Positions 1 through 8,198 are shown, numbered from the stretch's first letter. The stretch: DNA of 64,000 nucleotides from Promicromonospora sp. MEB111 (GCF_030209445.1 NZ_JARVSD010000007.1:372001-436000); one strand, 5' to 3'. Notes: generated by a model not told the origin, from the letters alone. Numbers and translations: made by a program.

Positions 1-119
1 TCGGTGCGGTGGATGAGCAGCAGGCGGCCACCGCCGTCGCGCACCGCCACCGTGACCGAGGGGACCACGGAGTTCACCGCCGGCGCGGTCGGATCGTCGA
101 AGTAGTCGAGCCGGGTCAT
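1..119 (-). CDS. NUDIX hydrolase, N-terminal part (cut by window edge)
   Basis: Only the first 39 codons lie in the window; the rest is off the left edge. The visible N-terminus (MTRLDYFDDPTAPAVNSVVP, then SVTVAVRDGGGRLLLIHRT) has the leading beta strands of actinobacterial NUDIX hydrolases, in which a short variable lead is followed by a hydrophobic strand and an L-L-I-x-R segment. The Nudix box itself is not visible. Its ATG shares one base with the TGA of the upstream XRE regulator gene (TGATG), so the two are probably translationally coupled. Pairing of an XRE regulator with a NUDIX hydrolase is common in actinobacteria. Substrate cannot be inferred. Confidence 0.7.
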   Translation of the reverse strand, partial: MTRLDYFDDPTAPAVNSVVPSVTVAVRDGGGRLLLIHRT

Positions 120-880
120 CACGACACCTCGCCCAGGTCCTCCGTCCGCGGCCAGACCGTCAGCGGCGTCGCGGCGTTCCAGACCCGCTCGAAGCCCGCC
201 TGGTAGGCCGGCGCCATCGACGCCTCGGGGCCGTCCTTGAGGTGCAGCAGCGGGTTCGCTCCGGCGGGCGAGCCCCAGACGTGGGTGTTGACCAGCAGGT
301 CGTCGTCGAACCGGAAGGTCGTGGCGTACAGCGTGCGGTCGTGCAGCCGCACCTCGACGCCCGGCGTGCCGAGCGCGGGGGCCAGGTAGGCCAGCACCAG
401 CGCGATGCGCCCGGCGAGGCCCGTGCCGCCCTCCTCCTCGGTGCGCACGGTGACCGCGCTGCCGTCCGGGTCGCCCAGCAGCAGCCGTACCTGGACGCCC
501 CGCTCCGCCATGGTGACGATCTCGGTGGTCAGGTCCAGGGTCTGGTCCGGCAGGAACGTCGCCGCGAACGCGTGCAGCTCGAACCGCTGCTCCACGCCGG
601 CGAGGAAGGCCCGCCAGGTCCCGGACGGCACGGCGCGCCGCGCCGGGTAGACGCCGACGATCTCCTGGGCGGCGGCCTCCGCCCGGTCGACGTCGCCCCA
701 CAGCGCCGCGACGTCACAGCCCAGCGCCTCGGAGACCGCGACGCGATGGCGCGGGTGCGGCGTGCGCCCCTGGGCCACCCACCGCTCCACGGTCTTCGGG
801 TCGACGCCGACGGCGGCCGCGAGCCGGACCTGGCTCAGGCCGGCCTGGTTCATCGCCGCGACCAGTCGTTGGTTTCTCAC
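119..880 (-). CDS. XRE-family regulator with C-terminal PLD-like (DUF5919-type) domain
   Basis: 253 aa. Residues 1-60 form a helix-turn-helix of the Cro/C1 type (SQVRLAAAVGVDPKTVERWV), so DNA binding is expected. The remainder (about 80-250) resembles the phospholipase-D-like domain fused to XRE regulators in actinobacteria (DUF5919-like). It contains a strand-turn segment around VQVRLLLGDPDG, but I see no complete HKD catalytic motif, so it is more likely a sensor than an enzyme. The gene sits directly upstream of a NUDIX hydrolase with a one-base stop/start overlap, and probably controls that two-gene unit. The ligand is unknown. Confidence 0.75.
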   Translation of the reverse strand: MRNQRLVAAMNQAGLSQVRLAAAVGVDPKTVERWVAQGRTPHPRHRVAVSEALGCDVAALWGDVDRAEAAAQEIVGVYPARRAVPSGTWRAFLAGVEQRFELHAFAATFLPDQTLDLTTEIVTMAERGVQVRLLLGDPDGSAVTVRTEEEGGTGLAGRIALVLAYLAPALGTPGVEVRLHDRTLYATTFRFDDDLLVNTHVWGSPAGANPLLHLKDGPEASMAPAYQAGFERVWNAATPLTVWPRTEDLGEVS

Positions 881-1012
881 GTGTCATCTCACCCCCTCAG
901 GGACGTATCTATCACCGAAACGTCCCGTGCGCTGCCGATGGCACGTCCCATGTGCCCGGCGCACAGTGGTATCAGCCAGTCCACCTGTCCGACCCGTGTC
1001 CCGGAGAGCCTC

Positions 1013-1300
1013 GTGAACCCCATTGCCTCGCAGTCGGTCACAGAACGTCTCGGCGATGTCATCGACCTGCTGCGGCATGTCCGCGCGGACTGGATCGAGG
1101 TCCTGACGGTCACGCCCGAGCGCGTGTGCCTGCAGCCCTGGCACCTGGACGACGGCGAGAGCATCGCGCGGGCGCTGGGCCTGGACCACGCCATCGACCA
1201 GCGCATGCTGAACCCCGGGTACACGCTGTGGTCGGGCGAGTGGCGCGGTGTCGAGGTGCAGGTGCGCGGCGCGCTGCGTGCCGGCGTGCCGGTCTTCTGA
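1013..1300 (+). CDS. small conserved-looking hypothetical protein
   Basis: 95 aa from a GTG start chosen because GGAGAG lies 4-5 nt upstream; longer in-frame versions run antisense through the XRE gene and are unlikely. The product is a compact soluble protein with no signal peptide or membrane segment, an N-terminal amphipathic helix (ERLGDVIDLLRHVRADWIEV) and a Trp-rich C-terminus. I do not recognise a family. It lies between the divergent XRE gene and the PAC2 gene and appears to be monocistronic. Confidence 0.5.
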   Translation: MNPIASQSVTERLGDVIDLLRHVRADWIEVLTVTPERVCLQPWHLDDGESIARALGLDHAIDQRMLNPGYTLWSGEWRGVEVQVRGALRAGVPVF

Positions 1301-1393
1301 GCCGGCGGCCCGGCTCCGACACGCCGTCACGGCATGGATTCGCCCGTCCGCGAACGCGGCCGTGCCCCTGGTCACGCCGAGCGCCGCACACCC

Positions 1394-1399
1394 TAGGGT
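1394..1399 (+). promoter_or_regulatory. -10 box, leaderless promoter of PAC2 gene
   Basis: TAGGGT with a 6-nt spacer to the ATG at 1406, so the transcript should begin at the start codon. The spacer GGGGGG is too close to the ATG to act as a normal ribosome binding site. Confidence 0.55.
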
Positions 1400-1405
1400 G
1401 GGGGG

Positions 1406-2284
1406 ATGACCGACGCGCATCACGAGCAGCCGGAGCAGGCCTCGCCTCGCCAGACCGTGCTCCTCGCTGCCTTCGAAGGTTGGAACGACGCGGGTAGCGC
1501 CGCCACGACGGCGCTCACGCACCTGGCCGAGGTGTGGGGCGCCGAGAAGGTGACCGAGCTCGACCCCGAGGAGTTCCACGACTTCCAGGTCAACCGCCCG
1601 TACATCTCGCTGGACGACGACGGGAAACGCTCCATCACCTGGCCCACGACCACGATCTCGGTGGCGCAGGTGGGCGAGCGCAAGGTCGTGCTGGTGCACG
1701 GCGTCGAGCCGTCGATGCGCTGGCGCAAGTACTGCGAGGAGCTGCTGCGCGTGGCGGACGAGCTGGGGGTCCGCACCGTGATCACGCTCGGCGCGCTCCT
1801 GGCGGACGTCCCGCACACGCGGCCCATCCCCATGACCGCCACCTCGGACAGCGTGGGCCTGCAGTCCGTGCTGGACATCGAGGCCAACACCTACCAGGGC
1901 CCCACGGGCATCGTCGGGGTGCTGCAGCACGAGGCCGCGGAGCGCGGCCTGCAGTCCGTCAGCCTGTGGGCGGCCGTGCCGCACTACGTGGCCAATCCTC
2001 CGTCGCCCAAGGCGACGCTGGCGATCCTCACGCGCGTGGAGGAGATCCTGGGCGAGACGGTCCCGATGGGTGAGCTGCCCGACGACGCCGCGGCCTGGCA
2101 GCACGGCGTGGACGAGCTGGCGTCCGAGGACTCGGAGATCTCCGAGTACGTGGCCCAGCTCGAGGAGGCCAAGGACACCGCCGAGCTGCCCGAGGCGTCC
2201 GGCGACGCCATCGCGCGCGAGTTCGAGCGCTACCTGCGCCGGCGCGACGGCGGCGGCAAGGACAGCGGGCCCGAACGGCTCTGA
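1406..2284 (+). CDS. PAC2-family protein (proteasome assembly chaperone-like)
   Basis: 292 aa, the usual length of actinobacterial PAC2-family proteins (compare Rv2125 of M. tuberculosis). Family hallmarks are the N-terminal AAFEGWNDAG (21-30), the central ITLGALLADVPHTRP (about 127-140) and the alternating alpha/beta core to about residue 215. The last 60 residues form an acidic, helical tail. The domain relates to archaeal/eukaryotic proteasome assembly chaperones, but the bacterial function is not settled and no proteasome genes are in the window. A leaderless -10 box precedes it and a strong hairpin follows, so it is probably monocistronic. Confidence 0.85.
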   Translation: MTDAHHEQPEQASPRQTVLLAAFEGWNDAGSAATTALTHLAEVWGAEKVTELDPEEFHDFQVNRPYISLDDDGKRSITWPTTTISVAQVGERKVVLVHGVEPSMRWRKYCEELLRVADELGVRTVITLGALLADVPHTRPIPMTATSDSVGLQSVLDIEANTYQGPTGIVGVLQHEAAERGLQSVSLWAAVPHYVANPPSPKATLAILTRVEEILGETVPMGELPDDAAAWQHGVDELASEDSEISEYVAQLEEAKDTAELPEASGDAIAREFERYLRRRDGGGKDSGPERL

Positions 2285-2326
2285 GCCCGCATCCGGCCAC
2301 CCGGTCCGGAACAGGGCGACGAAGCA

Positions 2327-2362
2327 CAGAGGCCTGAGTCCCCCGTGGGGCTCAGGCCTCTG
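2327..2362. terminator. strong hairpin after PAC2 gene
   Basis: Perfect 12-bp stem (2327-2338 with 2351-2362) with further C/G pairing inside the loop. No U-tract follows. It lies 43 nt past the PAC2 stop and just before the convergent small gene at 2384, so it may stop transcription from both sides. Confidence 0.65.
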
Positions 2363-2383
2363 ACGTGTTGTCCGGCGTGACGG

Positions 2384-2599
2384 TCACGCGCTGCTGGAGA
2401 TGGGCTCGATCCGCACACCTGCGTCCGGCCCGTGGAAGCCCACCCATGTCTCAAGACACCGTGCGGCGTCCTCGACGCGGTCGTAGACCGGTGCGTATCC
2501 CGGTCCGTTACGTACCACTCGGTATCGCGTGCTGCACCTGGGCGCCGTCGTGACGGTGACCCGGGTCTCACCCGTGAAGTCTTCCTCGTACTCCGTCAT
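2384..2599 (-). CDS. small hypothetical protein
   Basis: 71 aa. The ATG at 2599 was preferred over earlier in-frame starts because AGGA lies about 8 nt upstream. The protein is soluble, begins with an acidic stretch (MTEYEEDFTGET) and has a basic, Tyr/Arg-rich middle followed by a short helix (VEDAARCLETWVGF). No family recognised. It is convergent with the PAC2 gene and separated from mshC by about 120 nt in which I see no gene. Confidence 0.5.
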   Translation of the reverse strand: MTEYEEDFTGETRVTVTTAPRCSTRYRVVRNGPGYAPVYDRVEDAARCLETWVGFHGPDAGVRIEPISSSA

Positions 2600-2721
2600 G
2601 CTCCCCATCCTGCCCCGGGTTAAATGCAAACGGAAGCAGGGGCCAAAACTAACCTGTCGGGCGCCCGGCGCGGTTCTGGCCTACCTCGCCGAAACCGGGT
2701 CGGAATGCGGCGCGCGAGGGG

Positions 2722-4032
2722 TCAAAGACGCACCCCGAGCAGGGCGTTTACCGTTCGCGCGATGATCCCGGGGGCGCCCTCCTCGTCGGCGGAGGTGTCC
2801 CGGGACGGGTCCAGGGAGCTCTCGGCCCACGCGTCGACGGCGGCCAGCGCGGCCGGTGCGTCGAGGTCGTCCGCGAGTGCCGCGCGGACCGCCGCCAGGG
2901 TCGAGTCGGCCGACGGACCGCCGTTCCCTGAGACCGCGTCGCGCCACCGGACGAGCCGCGCCTCGCCCTCCGGCAGCGAGCTCTCGTCCCACTCCCACTC
3001 GGTGCGGTAGTGGTGGGCCAGGAGCGCCAGGCGGATCGCCATCGGGTCGTGCCCCTCGTCCCGCAGCCGCGAGACCAGCACGAGGTTGCCGAGCGACTTG
3101 CTCATCTTCTCGCCCTGGTAGGCGACCAGGCCGGCGTGGACGTGCGTGCGGGCGCCGGCCGGCTCGCCGTCGCCGGCGGCCGGACACAGCACACGCAGGT
3201 GCGACGTCGACATCTCGTGGTGCGGGAACAGCAGGTCCGAGCCACCGCCCTGCACGTCGAACCGCTCCCCCGCCGCCACGTCCAGCCCGTCGCGCGCGAT
3301 CACCGCGCACTCGATGTGCCAGCCCGGGCGGCCGGTGCCGAGCGGCCCGCCGTCCCACGCGGGCTCGCCCGCGCGCTCACGGCGCCACAGCAGCGGGTCC
3401 AGCGGGTCCTTCTTGCCCTCACGGTCCGGGTCGCCGCCGCGCTCCGCGAAGGTGGCCAGGGCCTGCTCGCGGTCGAGGTGCGCGACCGCGCCGAAGCGCG
3501 GGTCGGCGGTGAGGTCCGCGTAGACGTCGCCCAGCTCCGGCGCGGAACCGCCGGCGCCCGGCTCCAGCGACACGCGGTAGGCCGCGCCGGACTCCAGCAT
3601 GGCCGCCACGGCCCGCGCGACGTCCGGGGCCGACTCCACGGCTCCGGTCCACGTCGCGGGCGGGATGACGCCCAGCGCCGTCATGTCCTCGCGGAAGAGC
3701 GCGATCTGCGAGGCCGCGAGCTCGCGCCAGTCCATGCCGGTCGCCTCGGCGCGCTCCAGCAGCGGGTCGTCGACGTCGGTCACGTTCGAGGCGTAGGTGA
3801 CGTCCTTGCCGGCGTCGCGCCAGGCGCGCACCAGCAGGTCGAACGTCACGTACGTGTTCGCGTGCCCGATGTGGGTGGCGTCGTACGGCGTGATGCCGCA
3901 CGCGTACAACCGCGCCTGCGGGCCCGGCGCCGCCTCCACGAGCTCACCCGTCGACGAGTCGTGGACCCGCACCGGGGCGGGCGCGGGAGAGCCGGGGAGC
4001 AGCGGGACTTGGGGTGTGGGCCAGGCGTGCAC
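2722..4032 (-). CDS. mshC: cysteine:glucosaminyl-inositol ligase (mycothiol biosynthesis)
   Basis: 436 aa. MshC is a cytosolic class I aminoacyl-tRNA-synthetase-like enzyme that joins cysteine to GlcN-myo-inositol with ATP, the third enzymatic step toward mycothiol. Visible motifs are the zinc/cysteine-site Cys45 in ACGITPYDATHIGH, the HIGH signature (54-57), GWHIECAVIA near the middle, FPHHEMSTSHL and KMSKS (309-313). The start codon was set to GTG 4032 for two reasons: family members begin near the WP-x-P motif (here VHAWPTPQVP), and a TATCGT box lies 7 nt upstream. A longer GTG start at 4062 is possible. MshC was preferred over CysS because of the length and the N-terminal WPxP pattern. 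uppP lies just upstream on the same strand. Confidence 0.9.
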   Translation of the reverse strand: MHAWPTPQVPLLPGSPAPAPVRVHDSSTGELVEAAPGPQARLYACGITPYDATHIGHANTYVTFDLLVRAWRDAGKDVTYASNVTDVDDPLLERAEATGMDWRELAASQIALFREDMTALGVIPPATWTGAVESAPDVARAVAAMLESGAAYRVSLEPGAGGSAPELGDVYADLTADPRFGAVAHLDREQALATFAERGGDPDREGKKDPLDPLLWRRERAGEPAWDGGPLGTGRPGWHIECAVIARDGLDVAAGERFDVQGGGSDLLFPHHEMSTSHLRVLCPAAGDGEPAGARTHVHAGLVAYQGEKMSKSLGNLVLVSRLRDEGHDPMAIRLALLAHHYRTEWEWDESSLPEGEARLVRWRDAVSGNGGPSADSTLAAVRAALADDLDAPAALAAVDAWAESSLDPSRDTSADEEGAPGIIARTVNALLGVRL

Positions 4033-4039
4033 GCGACCA

Positions 4040-4045
4040 ACGATA
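4040..4045 (-). promoter_or_regulatory. -10 box, leaderless promoter of mshC
   Basis: TATCGT, 7 nt before GTG 4032. It decides the start in favour of the shorter protein. Confidence 0.5.
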
Positions 4046-4096
4046 ACCGCCGCCTGTGACACTCCCTGACCATGTCAGGGGCCCGGGGCGTGTGTT

Positions 4097-5017
4097 CTAC
4101 GCGACGCCGCCGGTCGCGTCGATCGTGCCCGACATCAGCAGCCACACGACCACGCCGGCGAGCACGAACCGGTAGTACACGAACGGCTTGTAGGAGTAGT
4201 TGCCGATGATCTTGAGGAACCCGATGATCACCGCGTAGCCCACGCCGAACGCAATGATGGTGGCGATGATCGTGGCGCCCCATCCGGGCGCCCCCTCGGG
4301 GATCGGCTCCCCCACGGTCTTGACGAGCTGGTAGAAGCCCGAGCCGAGCACGGCGGGAAGGGCGAGCAGGAACGAGTAGTCTGCCGCCGCCTTCCGCGTG
4401 AAGCCCATGGTCATGCCGGCGGTGATCGTGCCGCCGGAGCGGGACACACCCGGCACCAGCGCGAGCGCCTGGGCCAGGCCGAAGCCGATGGCCGTGGACC
4501 CCGTGAGCGACGTCAGCTCGCGCTCCTGGCGACCGAACACGTCGGCCAGGAGCAGCAGGATCCCGAAGAACGTGAGCGTGAAGACCGTGAGCCAGAGGTT
4601 TCGGAACGTGGACTCGATCTGCTCTTCGAACAGCAGGCCCAGCACCACGATCGGGATCGAGCCGAGGATGATGTACCAGCCCATCGCGGCGTCGTGGTTC
4701 GCGGTGACACCGGGGCGGCCGTGCCGCACGTCGACGGAACCAGGGCGCGGCCCCAGGCCCGTGCGGGCACGCCAGCCCTTGCCGTAGGCGCCCGTCAGGG
4801 CCTTGGACCAGGCGACGAGGATGACGCCGATCTTCTTGCGGTAGTAGATGATCACCGCGAGCTCGGTACCGATCTGCGTGATGGCGGTGAACGCCGCGCC
4901 GGGGTCACCCGACCCGATCAGCTCACCGACGATCCGCAGGTGCGCCGACGAGGAGATCGGGAGGAACTCGGTCAGGCCCTGGACCAGGCCCAGAAGGATG
5001 GCTTCCCACGCAGTCAC
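4097..5017 (-). CDS. uppP: undecaprenyl-diphosphate phosphatase
   Basis: 306 aa polytopic membrane protein of the BacA/UppP family, which dephosphorylates undecaprenyl pyrophosphate at the membrane to recycle the cell-wall lipid carrier and whose overproduction gives bacitracin tolerance. Both catalytic loops are visible: EFLPISSSAH (17-26) and the later PGVSRSG, together with several hydrophobic helices. Start GTG 5017 (VTAWEAILLG) matches the usual N-terminus and has TAGTGT 8 nt upstream; GTG 5029 is an alternative. The order uppP-mshC on one strand recalls the M. tuberculosis order. Confidence 0.9.
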   Translation of the reverse strand: MTAWEAILLGLVQGLTEFLPISSSAHLRIVGELIGSGDPGAAFTAITQIGTELAVIIYYRKKIGVILVAWSKALTGAYGKGWRARTGLGPRPGSVDVRHGRPGVTANHDAAMGWYIILGSIPIVVLGLLFEEQIESTFRNLWLTVFTLTFFGILLLLADVFGRQERELTSLTGSTAIGFGLAQALALVPGVSRSGGTITAGMTMGFTRKAAADYSFLLALPAVLGSGFYQLVKTVGEPIPEGAPGWGATIIATIIAFGVGYAVIIGFLKIIGNYSYKPFVYYRFVLAGVVVWLLMSGTIDATGGVA

Positions 5018-5025
5018 GGGCCGTG

Positions 5026-5031
5026 ACACTA
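5026..5031 (-). promoter_or_regulatory. -10 box for uppP
   Basis: TAGTGT, 8 nt before GTG 5017. It overlaps the alternative GTG at 5029, which argues against that start. Confidence 0.4.
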
Positions 5032-5072
5032 CCCCACGGCGCGCCTCCTGACGCACCCGCGGCGGCCGCGGG

Positions 5073-5078
5073 TAGCCT
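5073..5078 (+). promoter_or_regulatory. -10 box for aldo/keto reductase
   Basis: TAGCCT, 7 nt before ATG 5086. It is back-to-back with the uppP promoter in a 68-bp divergent region. Confidence 0.5.
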
Positions 5079-5085
5079 GCCGCAC

Positions 5086-6060
5086 ATGGAACGACGCCGG
5101 GTGGGCAGGTCGGGCCTGCGGGTCTCCGAACTCGGGCTCGGCACCATGACATGGGGCCGCGACACCGACGAGATCGACGCGGCCGAGCAGGTACGGGACT
5201 TCCTCGACGCCGGCGGCACCCTCGTGGACACCGCGGCCAGCTACGCCGACGGCGACTCCGAGCGCGTGATCGGCACGCTCCTGTCCGGCAAGGTGGGCCG
5301 GCACGAGCTGGTGCTCGCCACCAAGGCCGGCATCCGGTCGGAGACGCGGCCCGACGGCGGCCCGGGCCGCGTCGTGGGCGCCTCCCGCGGCGCGCTGCTC
5401 GACAGCCTCGACGAGTCGCTGGTGCGGATGGGCACCGACCACGTGGACCTGTTCCTCGTGGCCTGCCCCGACCCCAATACGTCGCTCGAGGAGACGTGCA
5501 ACGCGCTGCGGATCGCCGTGACCAGCGGGCGCGCCCGGTACGTGGGCCTGAGCAACCACCCCGGCTGGGCGACGGCGCGCGTGGCGACGCTCCTGGAGCC
5601 CGACGTCGGCCTGGCCGCCGTGGAGCTCGAGTACTCGCTGCTGCAGCGCGGCGTGGAGCGCGACGTCGTCCCGGCCGCCGACGCCCTCGGTGCCGGGCTG
5701 CTGGCCTGGTCCCCGCTCGGGCGCGGCGTGCTCACCGGCAAGTACCGGCGTGCCATCCCCGCCGACTCACGGGCCGCCGGGGCGCTGGCGGGCTTCGTCC
5801 AGCCGTACCTGGAGGGGCCGGCGTCCGCTGTCGTCGAGGCCGTGGCGACCGCCGCCGAGGGGCTGGGCCGCGCCGCCGGGGAGGTGGCGCTCGCCTGGCT
5901 CCTGGAGCGCGAGGGCATCGCGTCGGCGATCGTGGGCGCGCGGACGCCCACCCAGCTCCGTTCGTCGCTGGCGGCCGTGACCCTCGAGCTGCCGTACGAG
6001 GTGCACGCCGCCCTCGACGACGTCTCCGCCCCGGAGATCGGCTATCCGGAACGCTGGTGA
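5086..6060 (+). CDS. aldo/keto reductase
   Basis: 324 aa TIM-barrel NADPH-dependent oxidoreductase. The N-terminus has the family pattern VGRSGLRVSELGLGTMTWG. Catalytic Asp48 (LVDTAASY), Tyr53 and Lys80 (LATKAG) are present. The usual catalytic His region (L-H-R-P-D in relatives) reads VACPDPN here, so the tetrad His is replaced by Ala. The cofactor-binding tail (IVGARTPTQLRSSL) is intact. The start was placed at the ATG preceded by TAGCCT. Divergent from uppP. The carbonyl substrate cannot be told, and the missing His could mean altered chemistry. Confidence 0.85.
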   Translation: MERRRVGRSGLRVSELGLGTMTWGRDTDEIDAAEQVRDFLDAGGTLVDTAASYADGDSERVIGTLLSGKVGRHELVLATKAGIRSETRPDGGPGRVVGASRGALLDSLDESLVRMGTDHVDLFLVACPDPNTSLEETCNALRIAVTSGRARYVGLSNHPGWATARVATLLEPDVGLAAVELEYSLLQRGVERDVVPAADALGAGLLAWSPLGRGVLTGKYRRAIPADSRAAGALAGFVQPYLEGPASAVVEAVATAAEGLGRAAGEVALAWLLEREGIASAIVGARTPTQLRSSLAAVTLELPYEVHAALDDVSAPEIGYPERW

Positions 6061-6094
6061 CCGTTCGCCCGCCCGGGCCTGAGCCCGCGCCGGG

Positions 6095-6430
6095 TCAGCG
6101 CTGCTGCGCAGGCTGCGGCTGGTCCTCCGACTCCTCGACCTCGCCCAGGTCGTCGTCGAAGTCGAGGTCCTCGAGGTCCTCCAGGTCCTCGTCCGACTCG
6201 TCGTCCTCGTCGTCGTCGTCCTCGTCCACCTCGTCGGCCAGGTAGAACGGCGTCACCTCGCCGAACACCGTGGCCAGGGAGTCCTCGTACACCTCGTAGG
6301 CGTCGGCCAGGACGTCGTAGGCGTCGTCGACGGCGGGGTCGTCGTCACTCCGGCGAGTGGCGACCGCGTGGTGGTGGGCCTCGAGTGCGGCTACGAGGCG
6401 GTCGAGCGCGGCACGCGGTTCAACGGTCAT
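6095..6430 (-). CDS. acidic-tailed hypothetical protein
   Basis: 111 aa. An N-terminal helical half (about 1-75) is followed by a run of Asp/Glu (about 75-105) and a Gln/Pro-rich end. Small proteins with such an acidic tail occur near uppP in other actinobacteria, but no function is known to me. ATG 6430 has TACCTT 6 nt upstream. It is convergent with the aldo/keto reductase and divergent from the DUF5703 gene. Confidence 0.65.
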   Translation of the reverse strand: MTVEPRAALDRLVAALEAHHHAVATRRSDDDPAVDDAYDVLADAYEVYEDSLATVFGEVTPFYLADEVDEDDDDEDDESDEDLEDLEDLDFDDDLGEVEESEDQPQPAQQR

Positions 6431-6436
6431 GCCTTG

Positions 6437-6442
6437 AAGGTA
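6437..6442 (-). promoter_or_regulatory. -10 box, leaderless promoter of acidic protein
   Basis: TACCTT, exactly 6 nt before ATG 6430. Confidence 0.5.
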
Positions 6443-6547
6443 GCGCCCCATGGGCCACAATGGGCAGACGAAATTCATTGCTGTCACCGGTCTGCAATCA
6501 AACCGGCATAAACTGACCTCACCCGCGACCCGAGGACGGTGCATCAG

Positions 6548-6763
6548 ATGGCGAGAGACGGCTCCGTGTTCCGCAAGAACAGTCAGTACGAGTACCGCGT
6601 CGTGACCTTCGAGCCGGACACCACGGTGCCGGACGCCCGCAAGGTGCTCACCGACGAAGCCGAGTACGGCCGTTGGGAACTGGCAAGGACCCTTCTCTAC
6701 ATCGGCGGCAGACGCAAGGTCTGGCTCCGCCGCAAGATCATCAAGGTCTCCTCGACCCTCTGA
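6548..6763 (+). CDS. DUF5703 family protein
   Basis: 71 aa. The pattern YEYRVVTFEPDTTVPDARKV, then EAEYGRWELARTLLYIGGRR and a terminal LRRKIIK, matches the small actinobacterial DUF5703 family. Function is unknown. GAGGA lies 11 nt before ATG 6548; a GTG at 6539 adds three residues and is possible. It ends in a hairpin shared with the convergent M20 peptidase gene, next to which DUF5703 genes are often found. Confidence 0.8.
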   Translation: MARDGSVFRKNSQYEYRVVTFEPDTTVPDARKVLTDEAEYGRWELARTLLYIGGRRKVWLRRKIIKVSSTL

Positions 6764-6769
6764 CCCCGT

Positions 6770-6809
6770 GCCGGATGCTCAGGTCACCCGGGTGACCTGA
6801 GCGTCCGGC
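6770..6809. terminator. bidirectional hairpin between DUF5703 and M20 genes
   Basis: 18-bp stem (6770-6787 with 6792-6809), one T/C mismatch that would pair as G-U in RNA, 4-nt loop. It contains the core CAGGTCACCCGGGTGACCTG, almost identical to the hairpin core at 46804-46845. Confidence 0.7.
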
Positions 6810-6848
6810 ACGTGCGCGCGTGCGCCGGGCGTCAGTGCTCCGGACGGG

Positions 6849-8186
6849 TCAGCAGGTGGCGAGCAGGCGGTCCAGCACGCGCGTGCCGAACTTCAGCGCC
6901 TCGGTCGGCACCCGCTCGTCCACGCCGTGGAACATGCCGGCGAAGTCCAGGTCGTTCGTGAGCTGCAGCGGCGCGAAGCCGTAGCCGGTGATGCCCAGCC
7001 GGTGCAGCGACTTGTTGTCCGTGCCGCCGGACAGCGTGTACGGCAGCACCTTCGCGCCCGGGTCCTCGGCGTCGATCGCGGCGACCATCGCGTCGACCAG
7101 CGACCCGCTGAACGGCACCTCCAGCGCCGTGTCCAGGTGGATCGGCTCGATCCGCACCCGGGGTCCGGCCAGCTCGCGCAGCGTGGCCATCCCGGCCTCC
7201 TCGTGCCCCGGCAGGAGCCGTACGTCCACGGTCGCCTCGGCGCGGCCCGGGATCACGTTCGCCTTGTACCCGGAGGCGAGCTGGGTCGGGTTGGACGTGT
7301 TGCGCACCGTGGCGCCCACGAACTTCGCCACCGGGCCGAGCGCGGCGACCAGGGCGTCGATCGTGGCCGGGTCCTCGTGGTCCACGGGCAGCCCCGTCAG
7401 GTCGCCGACGCCGCGCAGCAGCGCGTCCACGGTCGGGGTGATCGTGGTCGGCCAGGCGTGCTGCCCGATCCGCGCGACGGCGGCGGCGAGCTCGGTGACC
7501 GCGTTCTCCTCGTTGACCTGCGAGCCGTGCCCGGCCCGCCCGTCGGCGATCAGCCGCAGCCAGGCGATGCCCTTCTCCGCCGTCTGCAGCAGGTAGGCCC
7601 GCTTGCCGCCCACCTCGACCGAGTAGCCGCCCACCTCGGAGATCGCCTCCGTGGCTCCCTCGAACAGGTCGGGGCGGTGGTCCACGGCCCAGCGGGCGCC
7701 GTACACGCCGCCCGCCTCCTCGTCGGCGAAGAACGCGACCACCACGTCGCGCGCGGGCTTGCGGCCCTCGCGCACCATCTGCCGCACGACCGCCAGGATC
7801 ATGGCGTCCATGTCCTTCATGTCGACGGCGCCGCGGCCCCACAGGAGCCCCTCTGTGAGCTCGGCGCCGAACGGGTCCACGCTCCAGTCGTCCTTCGCGG
7901 CGGGCACCACGTCGAGGTGCCCGTGCAGCACCAGCGCGGGCCGGCCACGGTCCTGCCCCTCCAGCCGGACGACGACGGAGGCCCGTCCCGGGCTGGACTC
8001 GAACAGCTCGGGCTGAAGCCCCACCTCGTGCAGCAGCTCCATGACGTACTCGGCCGCGGCACGCTCCCCTGGGCCCTCGTTGTCGCCGTAGTTCGACGTG
8101 TCGAACCGGATCAGCTCCTGACAGATCCGGATGACCTCGTCGGCGGCGGTGGGCACGGGCGCGGCGGTGGGAACAGTCTCAGTCAC
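6849..8186 (-). CDS. M20-family metallopeptidase (dipeptidase/deacetylase type)
   Basis: 445 aa cytosolic two-zinc hydrolase of the M20/ArgE-DapE group. Zinc and catalytic segments are ALVLHGHLDVVPA (His and Asp), GRGAVDMKDMDAM, FFADEEAGG (general-base Glu pair) and the C-terminal FHGVDERVP (His ligand). A dimerisation insert lies between about 190 and 310. The start GTG 8186 (VTETVPTAAP) is supported by a TACCGT box 6 nt upstream; a longer GC-rich extension is less likely. The exact substrate (dipeptide, N-acyl amino acid) is not determined. Confidence 0.88.
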   Translation of the reverse strand: MTETVPTAAPVPTAADEVIRICQELIRFDTSNYGDNEGPGERAAAEYVMELLHEVGLQPELFESSPGRASVVVRLEGQDRGRPALVLHGHLDVVPAAKDDWSVDPFGAELTEGLLWGRGAVDMKDMDAMILAVVRQMVREGRKPARDVVVAFFADEEAGGVYGARWAVDHRPDLFEGATEAISEVGGYSVEVGGKRAYLLQTAEKGIAWLRLIADGRAGHGSQVNEENAVTELAAAVARIGQHAWPTTITPTVDALLRGVGDLTGLPVDHEDPATIDALVAALGPVAKFVGATVRNTSNPTQLASGYKANVIPGRAEATVDVRLLPGHEEAGMATLRELAGPRVRIEPIHLDTALEVPFSGSLVDAMVAAIDAEDPGAKVLPYTLSGGTDNKSLHRLGITGYGFAPLQLTNDLDFAGMFHGVDERVPTEALKFGTRVLDRLLATC

Positions 8187-8192
8187 AGGGCC

Positions 8193-8198
8193 ACGGTA
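8193..8198 (-). promoter_or_regulatory. -10 box, leaderless promoter of M20 gene
   Basis: TACCGT, 6 nt before GTG 8186. It decides the start. Confidence 0.5.

Noticed and set aside
4033-4062. Longer GTG start for mshC at 4062
   Set aside because: The candidate ribosome site is adjacent to the codon, family length favours 4032, and a TATCGT box lies inside the extension.
6170-6235. Simple-sequence GTCGTCCTC-type repeat as a regulatory element
   Set aside because: It encodes the Asp/Glu-rich tail of the small acidic protein in frame.
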